A stretch of 64,000 bases of DNA from Flabesymbios commensalis (taxonomy: Eukaryota; Annelida; Polychaeta; Terebellida; Flabelligeridae): contig OZ024912.1 of the NCBI GenBank assembly GCA_964017125.1, positions 79,604,649 through 79,668,648 of the forward strand. The letters are read 5' to 3'. The position numbers and the translations under genes were made by a program. Under the pieces are notes generated by a model that saw only the letters and a list, made by a program, of their open reading frames with translations, made no database searches and had not been told where the DNA came from. Of the stretch, positions 22,201-29,289 are shown piece by piece; the first letter of the stretch is position 1, and every line of letters begins with the position of its first letter.

Positions 22201-22834
22201 ATACTTACTTAAGTATATAAATATTACGGATTTACACATATAAGTAAAATAATAATTATTTCATTTACATAAACATGTCAATTGGGAAGAAAGACACCAA
22301 ACTTTTTTAGAAGACCTGGGAGGATTCGGAATAAATATAACAATGATTTCAGACTCGAAATCCATCATGCTAGATCCGAATGCATTTCTAATAGTTGTAA
22401 TTTAAGTATTGTTCACCATAGAAAAACGTTTTTTTATAGTTGGTTATTTGTTTCGACTAATTTGGCGGGGTCATGAATTTCTTACATTTCCAGTGGTATA
22501 AACTTATTTAAATGTTATTTATTTAAAGAAACTATACATACATGTGCGTATCTACGTCTGTGCATTCAGAATAACTACTTTCTTTACATATGCTATGCGC
22601 ATATAACTAAAATATATTTACACTATATGACTTCTTTCTCCAACTGGTTATTGATGAGTTCATGGACACGTGTAGAAAGTAAAAAAGTATTTTTTTTCAG
22701 ATCTATGCTAAAATTGATTGGAACAATAACTGTATTTCTGTTTTAGAACAAACTTTTGTAGAACTAACCGTCTTTTTATGTTTTAGGACGATACCATTTC
22801 AAAATCTATGGCAATGTTCGATACAGTTCTATGA
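13116..22834 (+). CDS. KChIP-like (Kv channel-interacting protein / neuronal calcium sensor family) gene, seven coding exons, 5' exon missing
   Basis: The predicted protein is an EF-hand calcium sensor that, by family, binds the cytoplasmic N terminus of Kv4 potassium channels and modulates their traffic and gating. Coding exons are 13116-13240, 18795-18864, 19524-19594, 20196-20300, 21120-21227, 21962-22024 and 22787-22834. All have AG acceptors and GT donors, and their phases agree. The joined product reads through RPEGL-like [26 protein letters not shown] (degenerate EF-1), [12 protein letters not shown] (EF-2), [18 protein letters not shown] (EF-3), [15 protein letters not shown] and [14 protein letters not shown] (EF-4), ending in MAMFDTVL and a stop. 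EF-1 has Cys-Pro in the loop and should not bind calcium, as in the whole NCS family. EF-2 to EF-4 keep acidic residues at positions 1 and 12. Resemblance to KChIPs runs the full length, including the YDMMGK helix. The exon for the variable N terminus was not found. Introns total about 9.1 kb and are rich in MITEs. Family confidence is high; the exact paralogue is not determined. Confidence 0.93.
13432..13640 (+). mobile_element. Family-A MITE in KChIP-like intron 1
   Basis: It follows TTAA at 13428-13431. It has CCCTTTAAGCGCAGGGATCG, a shortened palindrome, and the internal block AAGCGGAAATAGCTAACTAA. The right end is decayed near CGGCGCTTTACGG. Confidence 0.7.
13991..14167. mobile_element. 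177-bp MITE with TTAGGGATGCACC ends and G/C tracts
   Basis: The left end TTAGGGATGCACCATTAGAT, ATCTGG and a G tract mirror a C tract, CCTAGATATCAAATGG and TGCGTCCCTTA. The terminal inverted repeat is about 27 bp with three mismatches. The interior is T-rich with CAACAAACTTTTTT repeats. Confidence 0.75.
14168..15197 (+). other. KChIP-like intron 1, AT-rich part
   Basis: No exon-like frame or clear repeat was seen. Confidence 0.55.
15198..15390 (+). mobile_element. Family-A MITE, right end missing
   Basis: CCCCTGCGGGGATCGATTTT starts a palindrome (15203-15285) closing with GTCGATCCCCGCACTGAAAG. The internal block follows and stops after TTTCAAATTGAAAC. Confidence 0.7.
15391..16364 (+). other. 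KChIP-like intron 1, mostly unique
   Basis: Apart from the family-A fragment at 16030-16100, nothing was recognised. Confidence 0.55.
16030..16100 (+). mobile_element. Family-A palindrome fragment
   Basis: ACAATCTGACGTCTATGGAA and CAATCCCCGCACTGAAAAGA are the right half of the family-A palindrome. Confidence 0.45.
16365..16750 (-). mobile_element. Family-C element split by a family-B insertion
   Basis: The left part (CACACTTGTTTAATTTGGGA to GATGTTTAA) and the right part (TTAAACACACTTTTCGTTTC onwards) are contiguous in uninterrupted family-C copies, for example near 9600 (GATGTTTAATCACACATTTC). The family-B element sits exactly at that TTAA. Confidence 0.75.
16440..16683 (+). mobile_element. 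Family-B MITE (244 bp) inserted in family C
   Basis: TTAA lies at 16436-16439 and 16684-16687. The ends are CCTCTAAGGCCTG and CAGGCCTTAAAGTG. The internal hairpin is around AGAATTGCGGCAGCAATTCG. The host family-C element continues on both sides. Confidence 0.85.
16745..16921 (+). mobile_element. Family-A MITE, left half missing
   Basis: GTCGAGCCCCACACTGATAC, the internal block and the right end GAGCGTTGTAGGAG are present, followed by TTAA at 16922-16925. Confidence 0.65.
17163..17232. repeat. Hairpin (TTGGATATGA...), KChIP-like intron 1
   Basis: CTTTGGATATGAGAGGGTGT and ATCTGCCACTTT are mirrored by AAAGTGGCAGATACACCCTT and TCATATCCAAAG with one mismatch. A related hairpin lies at 2208-2270, and a decayed one is near 27490. 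Confidence 0.8.
17330..17500. mobile_element. Two family-D elements head to tail
   Basis: The first (17330-17395) has TAACGTCGTAGACGGTGGGC. The second starts CAGCAAACACGATAAATTGA (17397) and has TCCTCGACGCTGGTCCAACA. Confidence 0.55.
17696..17870 (-). mobile_element. Family-A MITE, reversed, palindrome lost at a poly-G tract
   Basis: It starts after TTAA at 17692-17695 with CTCTTAAAGCGCAGAATTAT. It contains the block ATAAACCATTTAAACCATGG and ends CAATGCGGCGATCGACTTTA, running into a G tract of about 14. Confidence 0.65.
18145..18330. mobile_element. Two family-D elements
   Basis: One runs across GCTTAATGTTGCTTCACAAT to GGCTCGTGTTCG. A second begins TCCCAGCAAACAGCAATCAT and has AATGTTGGTCCAGCGTCGTA. 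Confidence 0.5.
18435..18505 (-). repeat. Family-C fragment
   Basis: AACAAATATGAATAATTTGT, CCCACTTGAAGTT and ACAACTACACGTGG are a decayed family-C hairpin. Confidence 0.45.
18543..18760 (+). mobile_element. Family-A MITE in KChIP-like intron 1, close to the next exon
   Basis: It follows TTAA at 18539-18542. It carries the palindrome GACTTTACACATCAGAATCT to CTCTGACGTCTAAAGTCGAT and a shortened internal block. It ends about 35 bp before the exon at 18795. Confidence 0.7.
18795..18864 (+). CDS. KChIP-like gene, exon with degenerate EF-1 (70 nt)
   Basis: The acceptor is TGTTTCAG and the donor GGCG|GTGAGT. It codes for [18 protein letters not shown] followed by FFPQG. The CPSG loop is the signature inactive first EF-hand of neuronal calcium sensors. 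It enters in phase 0 and leaves with one base of a split codon, which matches the next exon. Confidence 0.92.
19135..19250 (-). mobile_element. Family-C fragment in KChIP-like intron 2
   Basis: AATGTTTGGTCTCAAGTTAA, TTTCACCCACTTG and GGTCGCGGTAGCGAGAC are family C in reverse. A family-A element abuts it on the right. Confidence 0.6.
19259..19492 (+). mobile_element. Family-A MITE (234 bp, TTAA-flanked) in KChIP-like intron 2
   Basis: TTAA lies at 19255-19258 and 19493-19496. The ends are CACTTACAGCGC and a right end with GTTGTAAGTTGTATGAG. The palindrome is intact around GTCAACAGACGTC. It lies next to a family-C fragment on the left. Confidence 0.8.
19524..19594 (+). CDS. KChIP-like gene, exon with EF-2 (71 nt)
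   Basis: The acceptor is GTTACAG and the donor TGAG|GTAAGT. It codes for [13 protein letters not shown] and the loop [11 protein letters not shown]. The twelfth loop residue, a Glu, is the first codon of the next exon. From memory, vertebrate KChIPs usually have Asp there, so this EF-2 looks closer to a standard calcium loop. Confidence 0.92.
20051..20105 (+). repeat. Degraded duplicate of the EF-3 exon's 5' edge
   Basis: About 53 bp here match 20167-20219: a shared ATATTTTATTT tract, then CCTCC, then TTGTTATGGGGCTGTCAG with few changes. In this copy the acceptor CAG of the real exon is changed to CGG. The copy ends after about 24 coding bases. It is a local duplication 115 bp upstream of the real exon. 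Confidence 0.75.
20196..20300 (+). CDS. KChIP-like gene, exon with EF-3 (105 nt)
   Basis: The acceptor is CCCTCCAG and the donor CCAAG|GTAGTA. It codes for [26 protein letters not shown] and most of the EF-3 loop [10 protein letters not shown], which the next exon completes with DE. A degraded copy of its 5' edge lies at 20051-20105. MITE sequence begins about 7 bases inside the downstream intron. Confidence 0.93.
20307..20552 (+). mobile_element. Family-A MITE starting about 7 bp after a KChIP-like splice donor
   Basis: AATCGACTTTAGACGTCGTA begins the palindrome. The internal block (AATGAAGCGGAAAGAGCTAA) and the right end CAGCTGTTTAAAGG follow. The left terminal repeat is truncated against the donor GTAGTAATTA at 20301. 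Confidence 0.75.
20710..20808. mobile_element. Family-D short hairpin MITE in KChIP-like intron 4
   Basis: The ends are CCCAACAAACTCGACAC and GTGTCGTGTTTGCTGGG, an inverted repeat of about 17 bp. Inside are the GTTGGCCCACCGTCTGCGAC-type core and a TTGTTTCAA arm. This is the clearest example of the family's termini. Confidence 0.75.
20851..21090. mobile_element. TTAA-type hairpin MITE (240 bp), 29 bp before a KChIP-like acceptor
   Basis: The ends are CTCTTTAAGTGC and GCACTTAAAGGG, followed by TTAA at 21091-21094; the left target site is mutated to TTTA. The internal hairpin has arms CATTTGAAGTTGGCATTGC and CAATTGCCAACTTCAAATG. It is related to the element at 54304. Confidence 0.75.
21120..21227 (+). 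CDS. KChIP-like gene, exon between EF-3 and EF-4 (108 nt)
   Basis: The acceptor is TGTTTTCAG and the donor TTTCAG|GTAGAG. It is in phase 0 at both ends. It codes for [17 protein letters not shown], then [19 protein letters not shown]. The central helix is a near-exact match to the family. A TTAA-type MITE ends only 29 bases before the acceptor. Confidence 0.93.
21266..21350. mobile_element. Hairpin element in KChIP-like intron 5
   Basis: AACCCTGAATACAAG and ATTCCGCCCGAGCTGC are followed by their reverse complements GCAGCTCGGGCGGAAT and CTTGTATTCAGGGTT. The arms are about 36 bp with a 2-3 base mismatch between blocks, and the centre is CATG. It lies about 40 bp after the donor at 21228. Confidence 0.85.
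21962..22024 (+). CDS. KChIP-like gene, exon with EF-4 (63 nt)
   Basis: The acceptor is GCTACAG and the donor AGAAAG|GTAAGT. It is in phase 0 at both ends. It codes for [19 protein letters not shown] and RK, a canonical calcium-binding loop (D1, N3, D5, S9, E12). Two echo copies of its 3' end lie in the following intron. Confidence 0.93.
22041..22075 (+). repeat. Echo of the EF-4 exon's 3' edge, copy 1
   Basis: TTATGGAGACGTGTAGAAAG followed by GTGATG repeats the exon end and donor at 21998-22030, offset by 44 bp. It keeps a GT at the donor position. Using it would add 44 nt and shift the frame to a stop. Confidence 0.7.
22084..22647 (+). other. KChIP-like intron 6, AT-rich
   Basis: No exon or defined repeat was seen between the two exon-edge echoes. 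TTTACAnnTA-like motifs recur loosely. Confidence 0.5.
22648..22683 (+). repeat. Echo of the EF-4 exon's 3' edge, copy 2
   Basis: GATGAGTTCATGGACACGTG followed by TAGAAAGT repeats the exon end more faithfully than copy 1, but with one G missing at the donor (AAAGTAAAA). It lies 655 bp downstream of the original. It is preceded by TGGTTATTGAT, which also follows copy 1, so it probably arose from the same duplicated block. Confidence 0.7.
22787..22834 (+). CDS. KChIP-like gene, terminal coding exon (48 nt with stop)
   Basis: The acceptor is ATGTTTTAG. It codes for [15 protein letters not shown] and then TGA. This corresponds to the C-terminal helix of KChIPs (the family pattern is D-x-I-x-x-S-M-x-x-F-x-x-V). 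The remainder of this exon is 3' UTR. Confidence 0.9.
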   Translation, partial: DDTISKSMAMFDTVL

Positions 22835-23009
22835 TAAACTTGAAGAAGAACTTAGCAGCGATCCCAACAATAAGTGCTAAAGATAGGAAAGACTGGTGAT
22901 AACCTGTATGTGATCTCTTTTACAAATCACTTTAGACAAACAGAACGGAACTGAAGCGGGGTAATAATTGAATCTGACAGACAGTAAAGTGGTGTATATT
23001 GTATCACAA

Positions 23010-23015
23010 AATAAA
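23010..23015 (+). promoter_or_regulatory. Candidate poly(A) signal of the KChIP-like gene
   Basis: AATAAA lies 176 bases after the stop codon, in AT-rich sequence on the coding strand. It is the first good hexamer seen downstream. Only position supports it. Confidence 0.4.
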
Positions 23016-23382
23016 AATACATTTGTGTAAACATCAGGCTAGTATGTTGGTAGTTTAAAGGTGACATCTCGCGGTGATCTCCTACTGAAGATGCGTGAGT
23101 TTGAAAAGGACAGATGCAGGCAGTGTCGTACATTTTATGTCAGAGGAAATAATATGTATACATATTACTACTCGAGCTCATTTTTGAAAGAAAGAACAAT
23201 TAAGTAATGATATATATATACAACCTAATTTATTTCAAATCATGTGTTTTGTCATTGTTTTTAAATTAGAAGTAATAATAATTGCAGAGGATTATTCGAA
23301 AATCCAGTGTATATAAACAAATCATTCAGATATTGGTGAGAACGTCTAATCAATTAACCCTCCTCCTGCTGTATTGTCTCAA

Positions 23383-23446
23383 TTGTATTTTGCTTCATTT
23401 GAAGCCTGAATTGTTAACGCAATTCTCTGCTCCAAATGACGTAAAA
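23383..23446. repeat. Hairpin core related to the MITE at 54304
   Basis: GCTTCATTTGAAGCCTGAAT and the partner ATTCTCTGCTCCAAATGACG form a decayed version of the same hairpin. No flanking termini were seen. Confidence 0.45.
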
Positions 23447-23574
23447 TATTTGTATTTTTTGAAAATATACATCTTCAATACATCTTCTAAATTGCATTTT
23501 GACCAACTGAGCATCTACAACAAAAGATATTATCCATTTTCAGTGACATATTATTTGGTTTAAAATCTGTTTAA

Positions 23575-23817
23575 CCCTTTAAACCCCCACGATGCATTAA
23601 AGCATCATTTTACATTCATGAACACAGACTTAATTTTCCTACAAATAGCGGTTTTAGAACGAAAATTTCCATAAAACTGATTTACGAATACATGACAATT
23701 TTCTTATTTTTTTAACCACATCAAATCATCTTCATCAACTACAAGTCGAGCATTTCGACAGCAATTCGCGGCTTGTAGTGGATAAAGATGACAATGATAA
23801 ATTCAGGCTTGAAAGGG
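23575..23817 (+). mobile_element. Family-B MITE (243 bp) downstream of the KChIP-like gene
   Basis: It follows TTAA at 23571-23574. The ends are CCCTTTAAACCCC and GGCTTGAAAGGG; the right target site reads TTTTAA. It has the same CATTAAAGCATCATTTTACA block and hairpin as the other family-B copies. Confidence 0.8.
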
Positions 23818-24189
23818 TTTTAAACCGTATACGGGCGTAGCAGGATAAGGGTTAACACGTGATCCACACAAGTTGATAATATGTTTTATAGCTTTGGCCG
23901 TTACTCTCCAGTATTGACACTGGTTTCACCAGAAGCCACTAGTATTATGACGTCACCATGTTGTATCCCTTATTCACCGTACTATGGAGATATAATAAGT
24001 GAGTATTGTATGTATACTATGATTCAAGTGCATATTTTGACGAAACACACAATCACAGTTATTTATTATACATTATACAATATATAGTGCAGCAGTAACT
24101 TATGCACTGTTTAAGTAGTCATGACTACACCACCCTTAAAACACTTTGCACGACTAATAATTCTTTTCATCAGCCAATCAAATATTGGA

Positions 24190-24275
24190 ATTGGTGTTAA
24201 AACATTAAGATTAAATTAAACAAATATGAGTAATTTTCACCCACTTGAAACACAACTTCAAATGGACAAAAATTG
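24190..24275 (-). repeat. Family-C fragment
   Basis: AAATTAAACAAATATGAGTA and TTTTCACCCACTTGAAACAC are the body and one arm, with the hairpin collapsed. Confidence 0.45.
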
Positions 24276-24364
24276 TAATTCAAAAACTTCGCGCTTTACC
24301 GACTAAGATAGCATATTGATTGACTTTAGCATTAGCTAGCATTGGGTTAACGTAACTCAATAAG

Positions 24365-24470
24365 CACAAAACATTTGTATAGCGTTTATATAATGTTGAT
24401 CCAACGTCGAAAAGGTTCGACCGACGTTGTGTAAATGTGATACAAATGTTTTGTGTTTACTGGGCTACTG
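24365..24470. mobile_element. Family-D hairpin with extra outer arms
   Basis: The outer arms are ACAAAACATTTGTAT and GATACAAATGTTTTGT. The inner core is TGATCCAACGTCGAAAAGGT with TTCGACCGACGTTG. It ends GTGTTTACTGGG. Confidence 0.65.
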
Positions 24471-24954
24471 GGAATATAATTTCATATAATTGAAGATATT
24501 ATCATTGCATATGTTGTTTAAGAAATTGTCAGTATCTGGTACATGCTATGGTAAAAATACCATTAGACATATTTGAAAAAATATCATAACACGTTATCGC
24601 AGAAATTATCATTATATAATTATGATTGCAGAAAATCGAATTACCAATTATTTCAGAAACAATAATTACTCATCGTTTCAGAAATTCTCATTATACATCA
24701 TGGCAAAAACGTATTATTCCGCATTATTGTAGAAATCGCATTTCCCATTATGGCAGTGTATGTATTCAGTATTAAGACACACTATTAGTGCAATAGAATA
24801 TCATATGGCTACTTGTAAAAGTGTTGCATGAACTGATGCAGTGCATCGTATAATAACGTGCTGGGTCCACAATGAACCGATACTGTTAAGTGAAGGAACC
24901 ACAGACCTAAATAATGGACATTTGTATCTGTTCTTCAAAGAGAAACAACACTAA

Positions 24955-25315
24955 CAGGTGGCAATTAAGGGTGAATCGATTGCTAAGACACACAGCAGCA
25001 ACTGTTTGCTTTTCAAGTAAGCAGTTACTGCTGTTTGACTTTGTACGACAGGATGCTCTTCTGCCATCGAGTATTGGCAAACTGCAGTGCGAAGATAAAC
25101 AGCAGTAACTGTAGTTTTTGCTGTTTGTCTTTGAGCTGCAGGATTCTCCACTGCCATCGAGTACTGGCAAACTGCAGTGCAAAGATAAACAGCAGTAACT
25201 GCTTATTTTTAAGTAAGCAGTTACTGTTTTTTGCCTTGCACAGCATGATTCTCTTCTGCCATCGAGTACTGGCATACTGCAGTACAAAGACAAGCAGCAG
25301 TAACTGCACGGCTGT
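24955..25315. repeat. Family-E module in about four tandem copies
   Basis: A unit of about 90-110 bp built from GCAGTAACTGCTGTTTG, TTCTGCCATCGAGTACTGGC and AAACTGCAGTGCAAAGATAA repeats with variations in spacing. Open frames on both strands come from the repetition. Confidence 0.75.
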
Positions 25316-26616
25316 AGTTTATAAAAAAAAACTTTAAAAAAAATCGTGCTTATTCCTCAATATAAAATTCACTGCCTTATGAGCTAATTTGAGAAAAAAT
25401 GATCAAGACTTTTGTTTTTAATTTTTTTCTTTCATCCTCGTTCAGAGGAGATCCATGCCTTAATGGGCGTATAATCCCGACATTGAAATTATTTTGAAAC
25501 TTCATTTCCGACCTACATCTTCCGAAAAATTAGTTCACGGGCAATTGAGATACATTTAATTGAAAATGAATAGCATGAGGCTTTTCGGTCTGCCATGTTT
25601 TCACTCGACAATATCGGCTCATTGTGAGCTCGGCATTTCGTTTTTCGCTATGATCTCTACTGCAGGACTTACATGTATATTCTACAACAGTATTTTAAAG
25701 GGACACAAAACTCGCACCTGCTGCAAACGGTTCGAAAATATTGAGCGATAAATTGCATAAAAATACCGCCTCTATGTCTGTTGTATCCTCAACTAACACG
25801 AGGTATTTACCAAAGTTGGCTTAGTGTTGGCCAACCGTATACGACCGCGGCCCAGCATTAGGCTAACACTACGTCAATGCTTTGTGTTTCTTTGGACATT
25901 TTAAATGTGATTTTATATACGGTCCTAATATCGAGGATGGTGCTTTCAACTTTATCTAAGATATATTACAGTTGTTATCACTAGTTTAATGTACCAATTG
26001 GTTCTGTAATGTTTTCTTATTATATTAAGAGGAGATATATCCTCATCTTGGGGGCTAAATGGCCATATATGACACTCATGACCCTTTATCTTCAAGGCGA
26101 CGATATACAGTATACTGTACATATTTACGGGGCTCATACCACTGTTTATCGGATGTTTATATGTGCTAATAGACCTCCCCCCCACTATAATATACCCCCA
26201 CGAATTCAAGATGAAACATTTTAACATGTAGCCCATACAATATTTTTGCGTATGTAATACCATTCTCTGTAAATGCAATAATATATCACTCATTGTTAAT
26301 TAACTCGTATCTGCAAAGTACTAAAGGAGAAGATACTACCGTTTAAGACCCAGAAGACGAAATAAACACCTGTTTTAATTATTGTGATTCAACAGCTGCT
26401 AAACGTGGATGTGGTGTTAAAACTAAATAACACATTTTCGTTAAAAGTAGTATCTGTATTTCACCACTGCGACAAAAAATGAATTGGAACTCTCTGTTTT
26501 CTAAGCTTATCCTTGCTATTTTTGATCCATTAAAATTGACATTGTCAACATAAAATACACCACTTTATTTTTTTATTTTTAAATGATGCTATGTTTAAGG
26601 TATGCCCATCCACAAT
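25316..26616. other. Intergenic, one family-D hairpin only
   Basis: Short frames at 25560-25751, 26009-26224 and the opposite strand have no support. The hairpin at 25805 is listed separately. Confidence 0.5.
25805..25898. mobile_element. Family-D hairpin
   Basis: TTGGCTTAGTGTTGGCCAAC and GGCCCAGCATTAGGCTAACA surround CGTATACGACCGC. Confidence 0.55.
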
Positions 26617-26827
26617 AACCTTTAATCCGCTAAATCTAATAATGTTATTTTTCAGCCACTTGAAGTTGTGTCTCGCTACCGCGACCCACAACTCCAAGTG
26701 GCTGAAAAATACTCGTATGTAAATATTGATGTTTAAACAAACATTTTTTTCTCAATATCCCAATATTTAAATGGATAATTAAACAGATTAAAAACGACTG
26801 TAGTCGTGATTAGAGTTGTGAGGGTTG
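26617..26827 (+). mobile_element. Family-C hairpin MITE with both ends
   Basis: It begins AACCTTTAATCCGC, has the hairpin CAGCCACTTGAAGTTGTGTC to CACAACTCCAAGTGGCTG, and ends AGAGTTGTGAGGGTT. The termini are imperfect inverted repeats, and the borders are a mutated TTAA. Confidence 0.75.
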
Positions 26828-26860
26828 ACAAATAAATTTATATTTCTGGCCGTCAAAAGC

Positions 26861-26933
26861 TGTTCGCACATCCAGAGGCACTCCCTAGCAGCCAGAGTGC
26901 ACATCCAGAGGCACTCCCTAGCAGCCAGAGTGC
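26861..26933. repeat. 36-bp tandem duplication
   Basis: CACATCCAGAGGCACTCCCT followed by AGCAGCCAGAGTG occurs twice in a row without changes. Confidence 0.85.
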
Positions 26934-27281
26934 AGTGAGAGCCACTCATTTCGAAGAATCTTCTCGTGATATTGCTATAAACATCACCGTGTCTCGTGTG
27001 TAAACTGGTCAATTGTAACTGTCGTTTCTGTTTTGACCAATATCGTGTTGTGTTGCGGACTGTTGGCATTGATGACGTTTTTCATTGTATACAAATCTTC
27101 TTTGACTTATTGTCACCTTGGTATTAAAGTAGGAGTCCATCTTGAACCGTGAAAGGGATAAGGGTGTACCCTAATCAACATGCTCGTTTCAGAGATTGTG
27201 ATGCCATCTGGTGAATGTAAATAAACTGAATAGCCATTGCAGTTGACAAACATGTAACACTTTAACTGCTCAGTTATTTAA

Positions 27282-27345
27282 TTGGAATTTCCAACCACTT
27301 AAAGAGTGTCTCACTGACGCGATCCAAAACTTCAAGTGAGTGATA
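27282..27345. repeat. Family-C hairpin fragment
   Basis: CCAACCACTTAAAGAGTGTC and AAAACTTCAAGTGAGTGATA are decayed family-C arms. Confidence 0.45.
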
Positions 27346-27799
27346 AATATTCATATTTGACGAAAAAGAGGTCATCGATTTTGAAATATTGCTGATTGAT
27401 GTCATGTTTTATCTGTAAAATGCTCAAAAGCTGGTATTTAATGTGACAATAAAAAGCTAATATTTATGATCGAGACCCGCAGTTAAAGTGTTGAAGTGTT
27501 GTATCTGTCACTATTTAAACTGTTAGATACGACCTTTTGATAACAATGTAACGATACATATTCTCCTGTTAAATAATCTCCGTGTTTTAGGTAAATTTTT
27601 TCATATTACTTTATGCATTAGATAAGAAACTTCGGATAATATATACAAGCATTCATTTACACTTATTTATTCTTTAACATCCTACAAATTTATTCACGGG
27701 TTGTATTTCACACGATTCTCGTCAGCAGGAGAATATTCACAAAGACGACTCCTCGGGGTTGAGAAATACATATACGAATATTAATGTATCAATAATTAA

Positions 27800-28167
27800 A
27801 GAAACTAGCCCAGGTCTAAAATCATAAAAAAATCGGTGATTTTATTTTGGCTTCTTAATATGACCATATGATGTAAACAGGTCCATAGACTAGAACTGCA
27901 AAAGTTTTTAATTTTTGTACTGCGCATTTACCAGTTAGGCTAGATATAGAGACGAAATCCCCGTATTTCTTATTTTTGACATGGTTGTCAATAATTAGAA
28001 ATCAGGAAGTTCGTCTCTATATCTAGCCTAACTGGTGAATGCGCAGTACAAAAATTAATAAACTTTTGCAGTTCTAGTCTATGGACCTGTTTACATCATA
28101 TGGTCATATTAAGAAGCCAAAATAAAATCACCGATTTTTTTATGATTTTACACCTGGGCTAGTCCCT
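27800..28167. mobile_element. Fold-back element with about 160-bp near-identical inverted arms
   Basis: The left arm (27796-27956) and right arm (28010-28171) are reverse complements with only a handful of mismatches in about 160 bp. A loop of about 53 bp separates them. The ends read TTAAAG(G)(A)ACTAGCCCAGG, and TTAA lies at both borders. High arm identity means it is recent or kept alike by conversion. Confidence 0.9.
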
Positions 28168-28424
28168 TTAAATCACCTGCCATTTTTCTGTTGGTTAGCT
28201 GGGATCACCAGAGCGTGAATTACTTTGCATTCAAAGGAACTCAAGTGTCGTCTACTATGTTGAAGAAGAACAAATGCTTATTTTGACATTTTTTTGAAGA
28301 TTCATATTACAAAACAATTTATTGAAAATATGATACATTATGTGAGACGTCGGTGATTAAAAGGATTCATACAATATTAAATGCTTGCTGGTGAATTATT
28401 TTACACGTGTAATATCCTTTGTTA

Positions 28425-28595
28425 TATGAGATGGCACATGTTTTGGCACAATATCACACATTTTATATGTGGTGGCACATGTTTCGGCACAATATGACAC
28501 ATGTTATATGGGGTGGCACATGTTTCAGCATAATATGACACATGTGATATGGGTTGCCACATGTTTCGGCACAATATAATACTTGTCCTTTGTTA
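28425..28595. repeat. About 60-bp tandem repeat, three copies
   Basis: GGTGGCACATGTTTCGGCAC followed by AATATGACACATGTTATATG repeats with small changes. Confidence 0.75.
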
Positions 28596-28834
28596 TGCTA
28601 AGTGGAGTTTTAGTTTTGCTGGTTTTCTGTCATGAAACAAATAATCAATTTCGTCATAACAATATTTCAGACACTGCTATAAACACCTAGAACACTACAC
28701 ATTAATTATTATATATCTATTATCGGTGATACATTTGTTATTTGTGATGTTAATGTCTGAATATTATAATTGTTATACAGTTTTAGTTTTGTTAAACGAT
28801 TTTAGCTAAATGCTTAACATCGCTGAATGTTTGT

Positions 28835-28915
28835 GCGACCAGATGCTGGTTTAATGTTGGTCCATCGTCTACGACACTGACCCGACATCAAACCAGCATT
28901 GGTGTTCAGTGTTAA
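28835..28915. mobile_element. Family-D hairpin
   Basis: GATGCTGGTTTAATGTTGGT and CGACATCAAACCAGCATTGG are the arms around CCATCGTCTACGACAC. Confidence 0.6.
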
Positions 28916-29199
28916 CAATTACCCCTGAATCATTCTATTGACTGTATTGTGGTCTGATGGTCTTTACTTATTATGACAGATAGACGATGTAAATACAGAA
29001 TAAACTTTTGATATCATATTGTCGTTGTTCTCGTTTCATCGCCTGTCTAACAATCTAATTAGCGATAACTATCATTTATTAAGGGTATTGAATCCGATTT
29101 CGTATTTGGCCTGATCTATTAGCACTTTCAAAAACGATTTTTAACTGTGAAATGTGTCTTTCATCATACATATTTTCCCTCTATTCTGTCGTATATACA

Positions 29200-29268
29200 T
29201 ATTTTTATCCATTAAAAGTTGTAAATCTCGTCAGCAAGACACAACTTGAAGTGGGTGAAAATAGCAAT
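29200..29268. repeat. Family-C hairpin fragment next to the 37-bp array
   Basis: CATTAAAAGTTGTAAATCTC and ACACAACTTGAAGTGGGTGA match the family-C arms. The minisatellite begins about 20 bp later. Confidence 0.45.
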
Positions 29269-29289
29269 GCGAAAATGTATTGCTTTCGT

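Noticed and set aside
24907-25337. Overlapping open frames on both strands with Cys-Leu-Ser repeats
   Set aside because: They come from the tandem family-E module, with no gene features.
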